This document shows, piece by piece, positions 34,532 to 44,120 of a stretch of DNA of 64,000 bases. Within the stretch, counting starts at the first letter, position 1. The number at the start of each line of letters is the position of its first letter. The stretch comes from Modicisalibacter xianhensis (GTDB lineage Bacteria; Pseudomonadota; Gammaproteobacteria; Pseudomonadales; Halomonadaceae): the NCBI RefSeq assembly GCF_900113605.1, contig NZ_FOPY01000003.1, forward strand, positions 1-64,000. The letters run 5' to 3'. The notes under the pieces were generated by a model. The model searched no databases, was not told the DNA's origin, and worked only from the letters and a program-made list of their open reading frames with translations. The translations under genes and the position numbers were made by a program.

Positions 34532-36739
34532 ATGCTTCCGGTCTCTTCCATGCCACAGAATCCGCCCGTTACCCGCGAGCCACAGAGCAACGACGATATC
34601 GATCTCGGTCGCCTGTTCGGCGTCCTGATCGATCACAAGTGGCTGATTGCCTTCATCACTGCGCTGTTCGCCCTGGCCGGGGTGATGTATGCGCTGCTGG
34701 CCACCCCGATCTACCGCGCCGATGCCCTGGTGCAGATCGAGGATGCCGCGCCCTCGATGAACCCGCTGTCCGAAGTGACCACCATGCTGGGGCAGGAGCC
34801 GCCCTCGCAGTCGGAAATCGGCATCATCCGCTCGCGCATGGTGCTGGGCCGCGCCGTGGATATCCTCAACCTCGACTTGCTGGTCGAGCCCAACCGCGTG
34901 CCGGTAGTGGGTGAGTTCCTCGAGCGGATCGGTATTGCGCGCCCCGCGTTCGCCGCCAACTGGGGGTTCACCTGGGCGGGTGATGCCATCACCGTAGACG
35001 CCATGCCGGTGGCGGAGGAGTACCTGGACGAAACGTTCACGCTGACGGTGCTTGGCGATACGCGCTATGCGATCAGCCATGATGGCGAACCCATCGGCGA
35101 AGGCCGGGTTGGTCAGCGCGCGGAATTTCTGGATGGCGGCCTGGCACTGACAGTGGCCTCCATCGACGCGTTGCCGGGGGCCGAATTCGACCTGACGCAC
35201 ATTCGCCGCCTGACCGCCATTGGCGATTTGAAAGACCGCTTGAGCATCAGTGAACAGGGCCAGGAAACGGGCCTGCTCGACCTGGGGTTGACCGGCCCCG
35301 TGCCGGCCCTGGCCGAAACCACCCTGGCCTCGATTACCGACATCTATGTGGCGCAGAACATCCAGCGCCAGTCCCAGGAGGCCCGCAACAGCCTGGAGTT
35401 CCTGCGCAAGCAGGTGCCGCAGGTGCGGGCCGACCTCAACCAGGCCGAAGCCAAGCTCAACGCCTACCGCACCGACCGCGAAAGCGTCGACCTGAGCCTG
35501 GAAACCCAGTCCGTGCTCGAGCGCCTGGTCAATCTTGAGGCCCAGCTCAACGAACTGTCGTTCACCGAATCGGAAATCTCGCGGCGTTTCGAGCCGACGC
35601 ACCCTACCTATGCGGCGTTGCTCGAGAAGAAGGGCCAACTCCAGAAGGAAAAGGCCAATCTGGAGCGCAAGATCAATTCCCTGCCCGAGACCCAGCAGGA
35701 AATCCTGCGCCTGCAGCGTGATGTCGCCGTGACCCAGGAGATCTATGTGCAACTGCGCAACAAGGTGCAGGAGATGCAGATCGCCGAGGCCAGCACGGTC
35801 GGCAACGTGCGCGTACTGGATACCGCCGAGGTGTTCCCCGAGCCGGTCAAGCCCAACAAGAAATTGATCGTCGTGGTGGCGACGCTGCTGGGAGCGATGA
35901 TCGGCGTGGGGCTGGTGCTGCTGCGTGCTGCCTTCAATCGTGGCGTGGAAACCACCGACCAGTTGGAAGCCCTCGGGTTGCCGGTGTACGCCACCGTGCC
36001 GCTGTCCGAAGAGCAGGAAAAGCTCAATCGCCGCGTGCGACGCGGCTCCAACAAGGGCAAGGCGATACCCGTTGGCCTGCTGGCCGAGCGCAACCCTGCC
36101 GATACCTCGGTGGAGGCACTGCGTGGGCTGCGCACCAGCCTGCACTTCGCCATGCTGGAAGGCGCCGACAACCGCCTGATGATCACCGGCCCCAGCCCCA
36201 ACATCGGCAAGAGCTTCATTTCCGCCAACCTGGCGGCGGTGTGTGCCCAGGCGGGGCAGCGCGTGCTGGTGGTGGATGGCGACATGCGCAAGGGCCATAT
36301 CCACCGCGTCTTCGGCGCGCGCTCCGAGGGTGGCCTGAGCGACATCCTCTCCGGTCGCAAGCCGCTCGACGAGGTGATTCGCCCCGTCAACGACAGCTTG
36401 CACTACGTGGCGCGCGGCATGGCGCCGCCCAACCCGTCGGAGCTGCTGACCAGCCAGCGTTTCAGTGAGTTCCTCCACGCCGTGGGCGAGCGCTACGACC
36501 TGGTGATCATCGATTCGCCCCCGGTACTGGCCGTGACCGATGCCGCCATCATCGGCAAGCAGGTCGGCACCACGCTGATGGTCGCGCGCTTCCAGCTCAA
36601 CCCGGCCAAGGAAATCGAACTGGCCATGCGTCGCCTGGAAACGGCCAACGTGCAGGTCAAGGGCGCGATCCTCAATGCCCTGGAGCGCAAGGCCGCCACG
36701 GCCTACGGCTACGGCTACTACAACTACTCGTACAAATGA
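34532..36739 (+). CDS. wzc: Wzc-type polysaccharide tyrosine autokinase
   Basis: 735 residues. An N-terminal Wzz domain has a transmembrane helix (WLIAFITALFALAGVMYALL). A long periplasmic coiled coil (residues ~270-400) and a second transmembrane helix (LIVVVATLLGAMIGVGLVLL) follow, then a cytoplasmic BY-kinase domain. Walker A is GPSPNIGKSF near residue 552, Walker A' is VLVVDGDMRKG, and Walker B is DLVIIDSPP. The C-terminus YGYGYYNYSYK is the autophosphorylated Tyr cluster. It controls chain length and export with Wza and Wzb. ATG 34550 is an alternative start; neither has a clear ribosome binding site. Confidence 0.93.
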   Translation: MLPVSSMPQNPPVTREPQSNDDIDLGRLFGVLIDHKWLIAFITALFALAGVMYALLATPIYRADALVQIEDAAPSMNPLSEVTTMLGQEPPSQSEIGIIRSRMVLGRAVDILNLDLLVEPNRVPVVGEFLERIGIARPAFAANWGFTWAGDAITVDAMPVAEEYLDETFTLTVLGDTRYAISHDGEPIGEGRVGQRAEFLDGGLALTVASIDALPGAEFDLTHIRRLTAIGDLKDRLSISEQGQETGLLDLGLTGPVPALAETTLASITDIYVAQNIQRQSQEARNSLEFLRKQVPQVRADLNQAEAKLNAYRTDRESVDLSLETQSVLERLVNLEAQLNELSFTESEISRRFEPTHPTYAALLEKKGQLQKEKANLERKINSLPETQQEILRLQRDVAVTQEIYVQLRNKVQEMQIAEASTVGNVRVLDTAEVFPEPVKPNKKLIVVVATLLGAMIGVGLVLLRAAFNRGVETTDQLEALGLPVYATVPLSEEQEKLNRRVRRGSNKGKAIPVGLLAERNPADTSVEALRGLRTSLHFAMLEGADNRLMITGPSPNIGKSFISANLAAVCAQAGQRVLVVDGDMRKGHIHRVFGARSEGGLSDILSGRKPLDEVIRPVNDSLHYVARGMAPPNPSELLTSQRFSEFLHAVGERYDLVIIDSPPVLAVTDAAIIGKQVGTTLMVARFQLNPAKEIELAMRRLETANVQVKGAILNALERKAATAYGYGYYNYSYK

Positions 36740-36752
36740 GCGGTGGGTTCCT

Positions 36753-38237
36753 ATGAACGCAGCCTTGGGTAACTCACCCGCCCCCAGTCGTAGCATCGAC
36801 AGCGCAGGGGTCAGTATCAGCCATCATGGCGGAGACGAGGGTGTCACCGGCAGTTGCCACCGCCTGCAATTCGCCCCGGACCGTGCCCTGCTGGTCGACT
36901 GCGGGCTGTTCCAGGGGCAGGACGCCGACCGCCTCGACAGCCTGACCCAACATCAGGTGACGTTCCCCGTCGATGACGTGCTGGCGCTGATCGTCACGCA
37001 CGTGCATATCGATCATATCGGTCGCTTGCCCTACCTGCTGGCGGCCGGCTACCAGGGGCCGATCCTGTGCAGCGTGCCCTCGGCACGTTTGCTGCCCCTG
37101 GTCATTGAGGATGCGCTCAAGATCGGCTTTACCCACGACAGGGCGCTGATCGAGCGATTCCTGGCGGAAGTGGAGCAGCGCCTGGTGGCGCTCGAGTATG
37201 CCACTTGGCACACCGTAATCGACGATGCGCGCCACCGGGTACGCCTCCGGCTCCAGCGCGCCGGACACATCCTCGGCTCGGCGTACGTGGAAATCGACAC
37301 GCTCGACCGCGCCAGCGGGGCGCGTCAGCGCACGGTATTCTCCGGTGACCTGGGCGCGCCGCATGCGCCCCTGCTGCCGGCACCCAAGTCACCCTATCGT
37401 GCCGATGTGCTGGTGCTGGAAAGCACCTACGGTGACCGCCGGCATGAAGACCGCACCACGCGCCGCGCCCGCCTGAAAGCCGCCATCGACCGGGCGCTCG
37501 ATAACCAGGGCAGCGTGATCATTCCCGCCTTCAGCATCGGTCGCACCCAAGAGCTGCTCTACGAACTCGAAAGCCTGATCCACCAGGCCGTCGACGAGAG
37601 TTGGCGAGACCTGGAAATCATCGTCGACTCGCCACTCGCCGCCCGATTCACCCAGGTCTACCGCGAACTCAAGCCGTGGTGGGATGCCGAAGCCCACCAG
37701 CGGCTGCGCAGCGGGCGCCACCCGCTGAGTTTCGACAACCTGTATACCGTCGATAGCCACGCGGAACACGAGCGCACCGTGGACTACCTGGCCCGCACCG
37801 GCCGCCCCGCGGTGGTCATCGCCGCCAGTGGCATGGCCACCGGCGGGCGAGTCGTCAACTACCTCAAGCGCATGCTGAGTGATGAACGCCATGCCGTACT
37901 GTTTACCGGCTATCAGGCCGCCGGCACGCCGGGGCGCGATATACAGCACTACGGCCCGCGCGGCGGCTGGGTGGAACTCGACGGCGAGCGCATCACCATT
38001 CGCGCCAGGGTCGACACCATCGGCGGTTACTCCGCCCACGCCGATCAGCACGACTTGCTCAATTTCGTCAAGCGCATGCGAAAGCCCCCGCGTGAGATCC
38101 GGCTGGTGCATGGCGACAGCCACGCAAAGCAATCCCTCAAGGCCAAGATAGACGCATGGGCAGCCGAGGCCGGCCATGCGCTCCACGTCACGATCGCTGG
38201 CGTGGCAAATCAAGACCAAGCGGCAAAGCAAGAATAA
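36753..38237 (+). CDS. Beta-CASP metallo-beta-lactamase-fold hydrolase
   Basis: 494 residues. The MBL metal motif HVHIDHIGRLPYL is near residue 85. Next come the beta-CASP insert with AFSIGRTQELLYELE, VIAASGMATGGRVVNYL and a C-terminal GYSAHADQHDLL block. This is the CPSF73/Ysh1-like branch of RNA-processing MBL proteins. In this locus it directly follows wzc by 13 nt, an odd place for an RNase. Such genes are occasionally carried in polysaccharide operons; the role there is unknown. The product could act on RNA or another phosphodiester. Confidence 0.85.
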   Translation: MNAALGNSPAPSRSIDSAGVSISHHGGDEGVTGSCHRLQFAPDRALLVDCGLFQGQDADRLDSLTQHQVTFPVDDVLALIVTHVHIDHIGRLPYLLAAGYQGPILCSVPSARLLPLVIEDALKIGFTHDRALIERFLAEVEQRLVALEYATWHTVIDDARHRVRLRLQRAGHILGSAYVEIDTLDRASGARQRTVFSGDLGAPHAPLLPAPKSPYRADVLVLESTYGDRRHEDRTTRRARLKAAIDRALDNQGSVIIPAFSIGRTQELLYELESLIHQAVDESWRDLEIIVDSPLAARFTQVYRELKPWWDAEAHQRLRSGRHPLSFDNLYTVDSHAEHERTVDYLARTGRPAVVIAASGMATGGRVVNYLKRMLSDERHAVLFTGYQAAGTPGRDIQHYGPRGGWVELDGERITIRARVDTIGGYSAHADQHDLLNFVKRMRKPPREIRLVHGDSHAKQSLKAKIDAWAAEAGHALHVTIAGVANQDQAAKQE

Positions 38238-38393
38238 TAAGCACCGATCCGCTCGATGGAACGACGTGCGTCTGTGACTCGCGATAGATGATCTTGCTGT
38301 TGGCACGCCACCACAGCCCCGTTCACAAATCACATAACTGGATCAAGGCAGCCGAGTGACCGGCTGCCCATTGCTCACGCGACGCGTGGCGCA

Positions 38394-40202
38394 ATGCGCA
38401 TTTCCCAAAGGTGCAAGTTGGACACTTCCCTCGATTGGACGGCCTACGTGTCGATGGCCGTCGTCTTATCCGTGCTGACCGGTCTTATCCTGACGCGTAT
38501 CGCGCCGGATGCGATTCTGATGGCGGCGCTGACCGCCCTGGTCATTACCGGCATTCTGACACCCGCCGAAGCCCTGCAGGGGTTTGCCAACCCCGGCGTG
38601 ATGACCATCGCGACCCTATATGTGGTGGCAGCCGGCCTGAAGGAAACCGGCGCCGTACAATGGATTGCCCATCGTCTGCTGGGCCAGCCACGCAGCCTGC
38701 AGCGTGCCCAACTGCGCCTGCTGATTCCCGCCAGCGTGCTCAGCGCGTTCATGAACAACACCACCGTCGTGGCCATGTTCATTCCTGCCGTGCAGGAGTG
38801 GGCGCATCGGCTGCGCTTCCCACCTTCCAAGCTGTTACTTCCCTTGAGTTACGCCGCCATACTCGGCGGCACCTGTACCCTGATCGGCACCAGTACCAAT
38901 CTGGTCATCAACGGCCTGCTGCAAAGCCAGATGGGCATCTCGCTCGGCATGTTCGACATCGCCTGGGTGGGCGTGCCGGTGCTGCTGGCCGGGGGCACGT
39001 TCCTGCTGCTGTTCGCCAACCGCCTGTTGCCGCAGCGTGAAAGCGTGATCGAGCAGGTCGAGCATGCCCGCGAATACAGTGTCGAGGTGGTGGTCGAGCC
39101 CAACGGCCCCTTGATCGGCAAGACCATTCAGGAAGCCGGCCTGCGCCACATGCAGCATGGTTACCTGGCCGAGATTCAGCGTGGCGAGCGGTTATTGACG
39201 GCTGTGTCGCCACAGACAGAACTGATGGCCGGCGATATCCTCGGCTTTATCGGCGCGCCGGAGTGTGCCCGCGAGCTGCGAGGCGTACATGGTGTGCGCC
39301 CGGCCAATGGCGATGTGCGCAAACTCAACATTGCCCACCACCGCCGTTGCCTGGTCGAGGCCGTGATCGGCCCCGACTTCGCCGGGCTAGGGCAGACCAT
39401 CCGTGAATCGCGCTTCCGTACCCGCTTTCAGGCGGTGATTCTCTCGATTTCTCGCGAGGGGAGACGCCTGCCCGGCAAGCTTGGCGATATCCAATTACGC
39501 GTAGGCGATACGCTGCTGCTAGAAACCGACCACGACTTTGTCGAGCAATACCGTTACCGCAAGGACTTCCTGCTGGTCAGCGCGCTTAACGACTCGACCC
39601 CACCCAACTTCAAGAAAGCCCCGTTGGCACTCGTCATCCTCGCCGCCATGGTTGGCCTGAGTGCGTTCAGCATCTTGAGCATACTCGAAGCCGCCTTTCT
39701 CGCCGCAGGCACCATGCTGGCCACGCGCTGCATCACGGTCAGCAAGGCCCGCCGTTATATCGACTTGCAAGTGCTTGTCGTCATTGCTGCATCGTTTGCC
39801 TTGGGGGCAGCCATGACCAAGAGCGGCGCAGCCCAGGCAATCGCCGAGCTGATGACAAGCAATGTCACGTCGCCATGGCTTGCGCTCGCCATGGTTTATT
39901 TCGTGACGGTGCTCTTCACAGAGTTAATTACCAATAATGCGGCAGCGGTATTGATGTTTCCAATTGCGGTGGAAGTTGCTGAACAGTTGAACGTAAACAT
40001 AATGCCGTTTGCCATTGCCATCATGATTGCCGCCTCAGCAAGTTTTATAACGCCGCTTGGCTACCAGACTAATTTAATGGTTTATGGGCCTGGTGGTTAT
40101 CGAATGAAAGACTATGTTGCTAACGGTCTCCCTGTCAGCTTGTTAGTAGGAGGGGCTGCACTGTGTTTTATACCCACTGTATGGAGTTTTGGTGGGTATT
40201 AA
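38394..40202 (+). CDS. SLC13-family permease with RCK_C domains
   Basis: About 600 residues. Two sets of transmembrane helices flank a cytoplasmic insert with two TrkA-C (RCK_C) domains (EYSVEVVVEPNGPLIGKTI and VEAVIGPDFAGLGQTIRES). The SLC13 signature motifs are FMNNTTVVAMFIPA, GTCTLIGTSTNLVINGL and SFITPLGYQTNLMVYGPGGY. Family members move sulfate or dicarboxylates by Na+ symport. The surrounding sulfate-activation genes make sulfate the favoured substrate (inference). TTG 38418, with AAAGG upstream, is an alternative start. The last 300 nt are AT-richer, where the imported insert begins. Confidence 0.85.
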   Translation: MRISQRCKLDTSLDWTAYVSMAVVLSVLTGLILTRIAPDAILMAALTALVITGILTPAEALQGFANPGVMTIATLYVVAAGLKETGAVQWIAHRLLGQPRSLQRAQLRLLIPASVLSAFMNNTTVVAMFIPAVQEWAHRLRFPPSKLLLPLSYAAILGGTCTLIGTSTNLVINGLLQSQMGISLGMFDIAWVGVPVLLAGGTFLLLFANRLLPQRESVIEQVEHAREYSVEVVVEPNGPLIGKTIQEAGLRHMQHGYLAEIQRGERLLTAVSPQTELMAGDILGFIGAPECARELRGVHGVRPANGDVRKLNIAHHRRCLVEAVIGPDFAGLGQTIRESRFRTRFQAVILSISREGRRLPGKLGDIQLRVGDTLLLETDHDFVEQYRYRKDFLLVSALNDSTPPNFKKAPLALVILAAMVGLSAFSILSILEAAFLAAGTMLATRCITVSKARRYIDLQVLVVIAASFALGAAMTKSGAAQAIAELMTSNVTSPWLALAMVYFVTVLFTELITNNAAAVLMFPIAVEVAEQLNVNIMPFAIAIMIAASASFITPLGYQTNLMVYGPGGYRMKDYVANGLPVSLLVGGAALCFIPTVWSFGGY

Positions 40203-40249
40203 CAGTGCTTTCAGTGATTTACGCTGCGCAGTAAGTAGACGGAGGTAGA

Positions 40250-40996
40250 ATGTCGCTTTTAAAAAAAGCAATAGCAGATGTGAAAAAGTTCAGAAATGCG
40301 GAAGTGTATATTTACCAAATGGGTAAAGTGGGATCCTCTTCCTTAGAAGCCAGTATACCAAACTCTGTACACATGCATACTTTATATGGGAACAGTCCAT
40401 GTTGTGTAGGTGAGAAGCAACGAAATGCTGGAATAAAAAGACAGTTTGTTACTAAAACGAAATTTTTGCTGAGGCGTTTTTTTATTAAATGGAAAAAAGA
40501 CGTAAAAATTATAACTGTGGTGAGAGAGCCTAAGGCAAGAAATGTATCAATGTTTTTCCAAGAGCTTTCATATTGGGTGGTGGATTATATAAACAAGTAT
40601 AATCCTGATATGCGCTATGTGGACGATGATTTTTTATTAGAGGTTTTTGAAAAAACTTTTGATCATGATTATTACGATAAATGGTTTGATAGGGAGATAA
40701 AAAGGCTTACTGGAATTGATGTTTATAAAAAAGGTTTTGATCACAAGAAAGGTTTTAATATTTACAAGAATGGAAGGTATGAGCTTATGGTCATAAGGAT
40801 GGAGGATATCGAGAAAAACAAAAATGAAATAGAGGGGTTTATAAACATTGAATTTGAATTAGAAAATGTTAATGATGGAAGCAGGAAATGGTATGCCAAT
40901 ATTTACAAAGAGTTCAAGGAAAAATTAAAAATTAGAAATATAAAGGGGTTGGATTATGTTTCAAAGTCAAGGACGGCAAAGTTTTTTGGATATTAA
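40250..40996 (+). CDS. Putative PAPS-dependent sulfotransferase (capsular polysaccharide type)
   Basis: 248 residues. The N-terminal YQMGKVGSSSLEASI (about residues 22-36) fits the PAPS 5'-phosphosulfate loop of sulfotransferases. IITVVREPKARNVSMFFQ fits the 3'-phosphate site (Arg and Ser in the expected spacing). The family has been labelled putative capsular polysaccharide synthesis protein. Codons are strongly AT-biased, unlike the flanking genes. cysC, cysQ, cysD and cysN in the same locus supply its donor PAPS and remove PAP, so transfer of sulfate to the exopolysaccharide is the coherent reading. Acceptor position is unknown. Confidence 0.72.
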   Translation: MSLLKKAIADVKKFRNAEVYIYQMGKVGSSSLEASIPNSVHMHTLYGNSPCCVGEKQRNAGIKRQFVTKTKFLLRRFFIKWKKDVKIITVVREPKARNVSMFFQELSYWVVDYINKYNPDMRYVDDDFLLEVFEKTFDHDYYDKWFDREIKRLTGIDVYKKGFDHKKGFNIYKNGRYELMVIRMEDIEKNKNEIEGFINIEFELENVNDGSRKWYANIYKEFKEKLKIRNIKGLDYVSKSRTAKFFGY

Positions 40997-40997
40997 T

Positions 40998-41648
40998 ATG
41001 GTACCTAAGAAGCTACATTATTGTTGGTTTGGTAAAGGTGAACTCCCTGAATTGTATAAAGAGTGCATAAGTACTTGGGGAGCTAATATGCCAGAGTACG
41101 AGATATTCTTGTGGACTGAAGATAACATCTCTATTGATACTCCATTCCTGTCGTATGCTATAAAAAATAAAAAATGGGCGTTTGTTTCTGACTACATAAG
41201 GCTTCGCGCTATTGAACAGCATGGTGGTGTTTATCTAGATACTGACATTGAAGTAATTAAGTCTTTTGATTCTCTCTTGAAATATAGTTGTTTTTTGGGA
41301 TATGAAGATGTTGGTAGGCTTAATACTGCAGTTTTGGGAGCGGTTGCCGGTCATCCTTTTATAAAGGATTGTAGAGAGCTTATGGAAGAGAGGTTTGCTA
41401 ATAATAAGCCATATTTGATTGCGCCAGAAGTTGCTAGTGTTTGTGCGGAAAAATACTTAAGTGATAACGATTTTTTTACTTGTCCTGAAGAGTATTTTTA
41501 TCCTTACAACCCTTACGCCAAGCATGATAGAAAATTTTTAATGAATAAGTACGTTACGGAAAATACTTATGCAATACATCATTGGGGGAAGGGGTGGAAA
41601 TTAGGTTTTTTTGATAGACTAAAGAAGAAGTTTGAATGCCTCGCATAA
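40998..41648 (+). CDS. Glycosyltransferase, GT32/OCH1-like
   Basis: 216 residues. It begins MVPKKLHYCWFGKGELPELY, the start expected for this family, and has the DXD nucleotide-sugar motif in GGVYLDTDIEVIKSFD near residue 85 and the FVSDYIRLRAIEQHGG block. It probably adds a hexose in repeat-unit assembly. Starting 1 nt after the previous stop it is translationally coupled; an earlier in-frame ATG (40956) with AAAGGGG upstream is possible. AT-rich like its neighbours. Confidence 0.82.
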   Translation: MVPKKLHYCWFGKGELPELYKECISTWGANMPEYEIFLWTEDNISIDTPFLSYAIKNKKWAFVSDYIRLRAIEQHGGVYLDTDIEVIKSFDSLLKYSCFLGYEDVGRLNTAVLGAVAGHPFIKDCRELMEERFANNKPYLIAPEVASVCAEKYLSDNDFFTCPEEYFYPYNPYAKHDRKFLMNKYVTENTYAIHHWGKGWKLGFFDRLKKKFECLA

Positions 41649-42805
41649 CTTTTAGTAAAAGCTTTCTGTTGTCCAAAAACAATAGAGTTCTTTTCTTAGG
41701 TGTTTTTTTAGGGCCGCTGTTTTTCTTTTTTGCAAATGAGGGAGATTTTACGGAAGGGAAGAAAATATACGATGCATTTATAGTTTTTTCAATTGTTTGC
41801 ATGCTCCCTTTTTTTGTTATGGAGAAGATGAAGGCTGATAGTCAGCTAAAATATTTGTTTTATAGTGCTGTTTTTTTGTTCATATTTTTAGTCTGGAAGT
41901 TTCTTTTCTACCATATGGAGGTTGGTTATTTTGATAATTTTCAGGCATTTTCTTTTTTTATGGAGTTTAAGCCATTTGTTTACTGTTTTTTTGTATTTCT
42001 ATGGTTGCGAAACAAAGAGCCTCCGACCCTTGTTGATTGGGTTAAGTACACAAAAATTTTCTCTTGGTTAGTGATAGCAAACTTTGCTTTTTTGATTTTG
42101 ATTCATGGCTTTCCTATTAGGCCTAAATTGGCTGATGAGGCAAATTACGACAATTTTATTGTTTTGTTGGGGTTGATAGCTTATCTGAAAATAAAAGAAG
42201 GAAAGATGAATGAGGATTATTTTCTTTACTTCCTTGCAACCATGGCGTCTCAATCAAAAACGGGGCTTTTGTGTTTTTTGGTTATTACTTTTATTTTTGT
42301 ATTGGATAAAAAAAACTTTCCAAAAATACTAGTTCTTATTGCATTGTTTTCCGTTTCCATTTTGGTTGTTTATTCAAGGCTGGAAGTCTCAAATGTAAAT
42401 ACTATTGATTCAGTGGATAGGTTTAAGATGCTTTTCAGTTTTTTTTATCAATATGAGTATTTGTCTTTTTTTGAAAAAATGCTGGGTATATTTCCTGGAG
42501 TTCCAATAGCTTACGAAGACCCTTATATTGGATGGTTTATTAGTCATCAAACAGAAGGAACATGGAATGGCGTAGGATTGCATCCTTTTAATTATCATGG
42601 AATGTGGCTTAGGCTGATATTGACATGGGGAGTCGGGCTTACTTTTATATTTTGGATTATTTTTTTCTTTTCTTATGTAAAAGATAGAAGTTCTTTAGCT
42701 TTCTTTGCATTAGTAACCCTTCAAGGCTTTCCTATGGGTGTTATTTATCTATCAACAGTATCAATATTTTTATTGATATTTTCTTTTTCATTAAAAAGGA
42801 CGTAA
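41636..42805 (+). CDS. wzy: Wzy-like polysaccharide polymerase (membrane protein)
   Basis: 389 residues with about ten hydrophobic helices (LFLGVFLGPLFFFFANEG, VFLFIFLVWKFLFYHM, ILVLIALFSVSILVVYS, WGVGLTFIFWIIFFFSYV) and a large polar loop before the last helices, with WNGVGLHPFNYHGMWLRL. That topology and the O-antigen-ligase-type His-Gly segment fit a Wzy polymerase. Sequence identity in this group is always low, so the assignment rests on topology and context between glycosyltransferases. Strongly AT-rich; it overlaps the previous gene by 13 nt. Confidence 0.72.
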   Translation: MPRITFSKSFLLSKNNRVLFLGVFLGPLFFFFANEGDFTEGKKIYDAFIVFSIVCMLPFFVMEKMKADSQLKYLFYSAVFLFIFLVWKFLFYHMEVGYFDNFQAFSFFMEFKPFVYCFFVFLWLRNKEPPTLVDWVKYTKIFSWLVIANFAFLILIHGFPIRPKLADEANYDNFIVLLGLIAYLKIKEGKMNEDYFLYFLATMASQSKTGLLCFLVITFIFVLDKKNFPKILVLIALFSVSILVVYSRLEVSNVNTIDSVDRFKMLFSFFYQYEYLSFFEKMLGIFPGVPIAYEDPYIGWFISHQTEGTWNGVGLHPFNYHGMWLRLILTWGVGLTFIFWIIFFFSYVKDRSSLAFFALVTLQGFPMGVIYLSTVSIFLLIFSFSLKRT

Positions 42806-42806
42806 T

Positions 42807-43505
42807 GTGAATATCTTGAGAAATGAAAATGATGTGGATTTTTCAAGCGGGTTTTATAGCTTTGTAAATCCTTATTCATTCAGGCTGATTGTGAATAATT
42901 CAAAGCATAATCCCGAATTAATAAATGATATAAAATATGGTTTTGATGGCATATCCTTGGTTAAATTGCATAATTTATTTTCAAGAAAAAATAATGAGGT
43001 GTCTCGCATTAGTTTCGATGACACTTCCTTGGCTTCACCTTTTTTTGAGCATTGCAAATTGAATCGTCTTAAAATTGCTTTGGTGGGCTCAAAAAAAGAA
43101 GTTTCACTGTCTGCAAAAAAAATAGTTAGTGATAAATATGGCGTTCATGTAGGGTTTGTTAGTCACGGTTTTCTGAATGATTATGAACTAGAAGATGTTG
43201 TTAGCGAGGTTTTGAAGCATGATGCTGTAGTTGTATCAATGGGCACACCCTTACAAGAGAATTTCTTGATCAGCCTGAAGGCTAGAGGTTGGAAAGGTGT
43301 AGGGTTTACATGTGGTGGTTTTTTGGATCAACTTGTAAGTTCTGATGGGAAATCCTATTACCCTAATTGGGTAAATAAGTTTAACATACGTTGGGCATAT
43401 AGGATGTTAAAAGAGCCCAAGAGATTATGGAAGCGTTATGTATTAATCTACCCGCGAGGGGTTTTTCATTATTTCAAGTACATGAGGGTGGTAAATGGGA
43501 AGTGA
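42807..43505 (+). CDS. WecG/TagA/CpsF-family glycosyltransferase (GT26)
   Basis: 232 residues from GTG 42807 with AAGGA 7 nt upstream. The family signature [15 protein letters not shown], then [10 protein letters not shown] and [28 protein letters not shown], is complete. Enzymes of this group transfer ManNAcA, ManNAc or glucose to lipid-linked sugars. It is the last gene of the AT-rich insert; base composition returns to GC-rich within cysC. Confidence 0.88.
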   Translation: MNILRNENDVDFSSGFYSFVNPYSFRLIVNNSKHNPELINDIKYGFDGISLVKLHNLFSRKNNEVSRISFDDTSLASPFFEHCKLNRLKIALVGSKKEVSLSAKKIVSDKYGVHVGFVSHGFLNDYELEDVVSEVLKHDAVVVSMGTPLQENFLISLKARGWKGVGFTCGGFLDQLVSSDGKSYYPNWVNKFNIRWAYRMLKEPKRLWKRYVLIYPRGVFHYFKYMRVVNGK

Positions 43506-44088
43506 TGTCGTATGGCACGCCCATAAAGTGTGTCGTGAAGACCGTGAACTGCAGAACGAGCATCGCGCTTGTTTGTTGTGGTTCACTGGTCTCAGTGGTT
43601 CGGGCAAATCGACGGTCGCCGGTCTGGTCGAAGAAAAACTTCATGCCATGGGCAAGCGTACCTATCTGCTGGATGGCGATAACGTACGCAAGGGCATGAA
43701 TCGCGACTTGGGTTTTACCGATGAGGATCGTATCGAGAACATTCGGCGTATCGGTGAAATGTCACGTCTGTTCGTTGATGCCGGTATCATTACGCTATCG
43801 GCATTTATTTCTCCCTTCCGCTCTGAACGACAAAGTGTGCGTGAGTTGCTAGGGGGAAATGATTTCATCGAAGTTTTTGTGGATACGCCCTTGACGACTT
43901 GTGAGAGGCGTGACCCCAAAGGGTTGTACCAACGAGCGAGGGATGGGCTGATCAAGAACTTTACGGGGATCGACTCACCTTACGAAGCGCCGCAATCGCC
44001 AGAAGTTCATATCATCAATGATGGTATTGATCCAGACGCAGCCGCCGAACAAGTGATTTCATATTTAGTTGCCAATAAGTACATCTAG
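43495..44088 (+). CDS. cysC: Adenylylsulfate (APS) kinase
   Basis: 197 residues. P-loop GLSGSGKST (residues 32-40), then [26 protein letters not shown] and the conserved FISPFRSER and DPKGLYQRA blocks, all diagnostic of CysC. It phosphorylates APS to PAPS, the sulfate donor. It overlaps the GT26 gene by 11 nt and sits in the polysaccharide operon rather than next to cysDN, which points to a role in polysaccharide sulfation. Confidence 0.95.
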   Translation: MGSDVVWHAHKVCREDRELQNEHRACLLWFTGLSGSGKSTVAGLVEEKLHAMGKRTYLLDGDNVRKGMNRDLGFTDEDRIENIRRIGEMSRLFVDAGIITLSAFISPFRSERQSVRELLGGNDFIEVFVDTPLTTCERRDPKGLYQRARDGLIKNFTGIDSPYEAPQSPEVHIINDGIDPDAAAEQVISYLVANKYI

Positions 44089-44120
44089 AAGTCGCTCAAG
44101 GGAATAAAGGGGAAAATAAC

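Noticed and set aside
34493-36796. Long minus-strand open frame opposite wzc
   Set aside because: Same explanation: shadow of a well-defined kinase gene.
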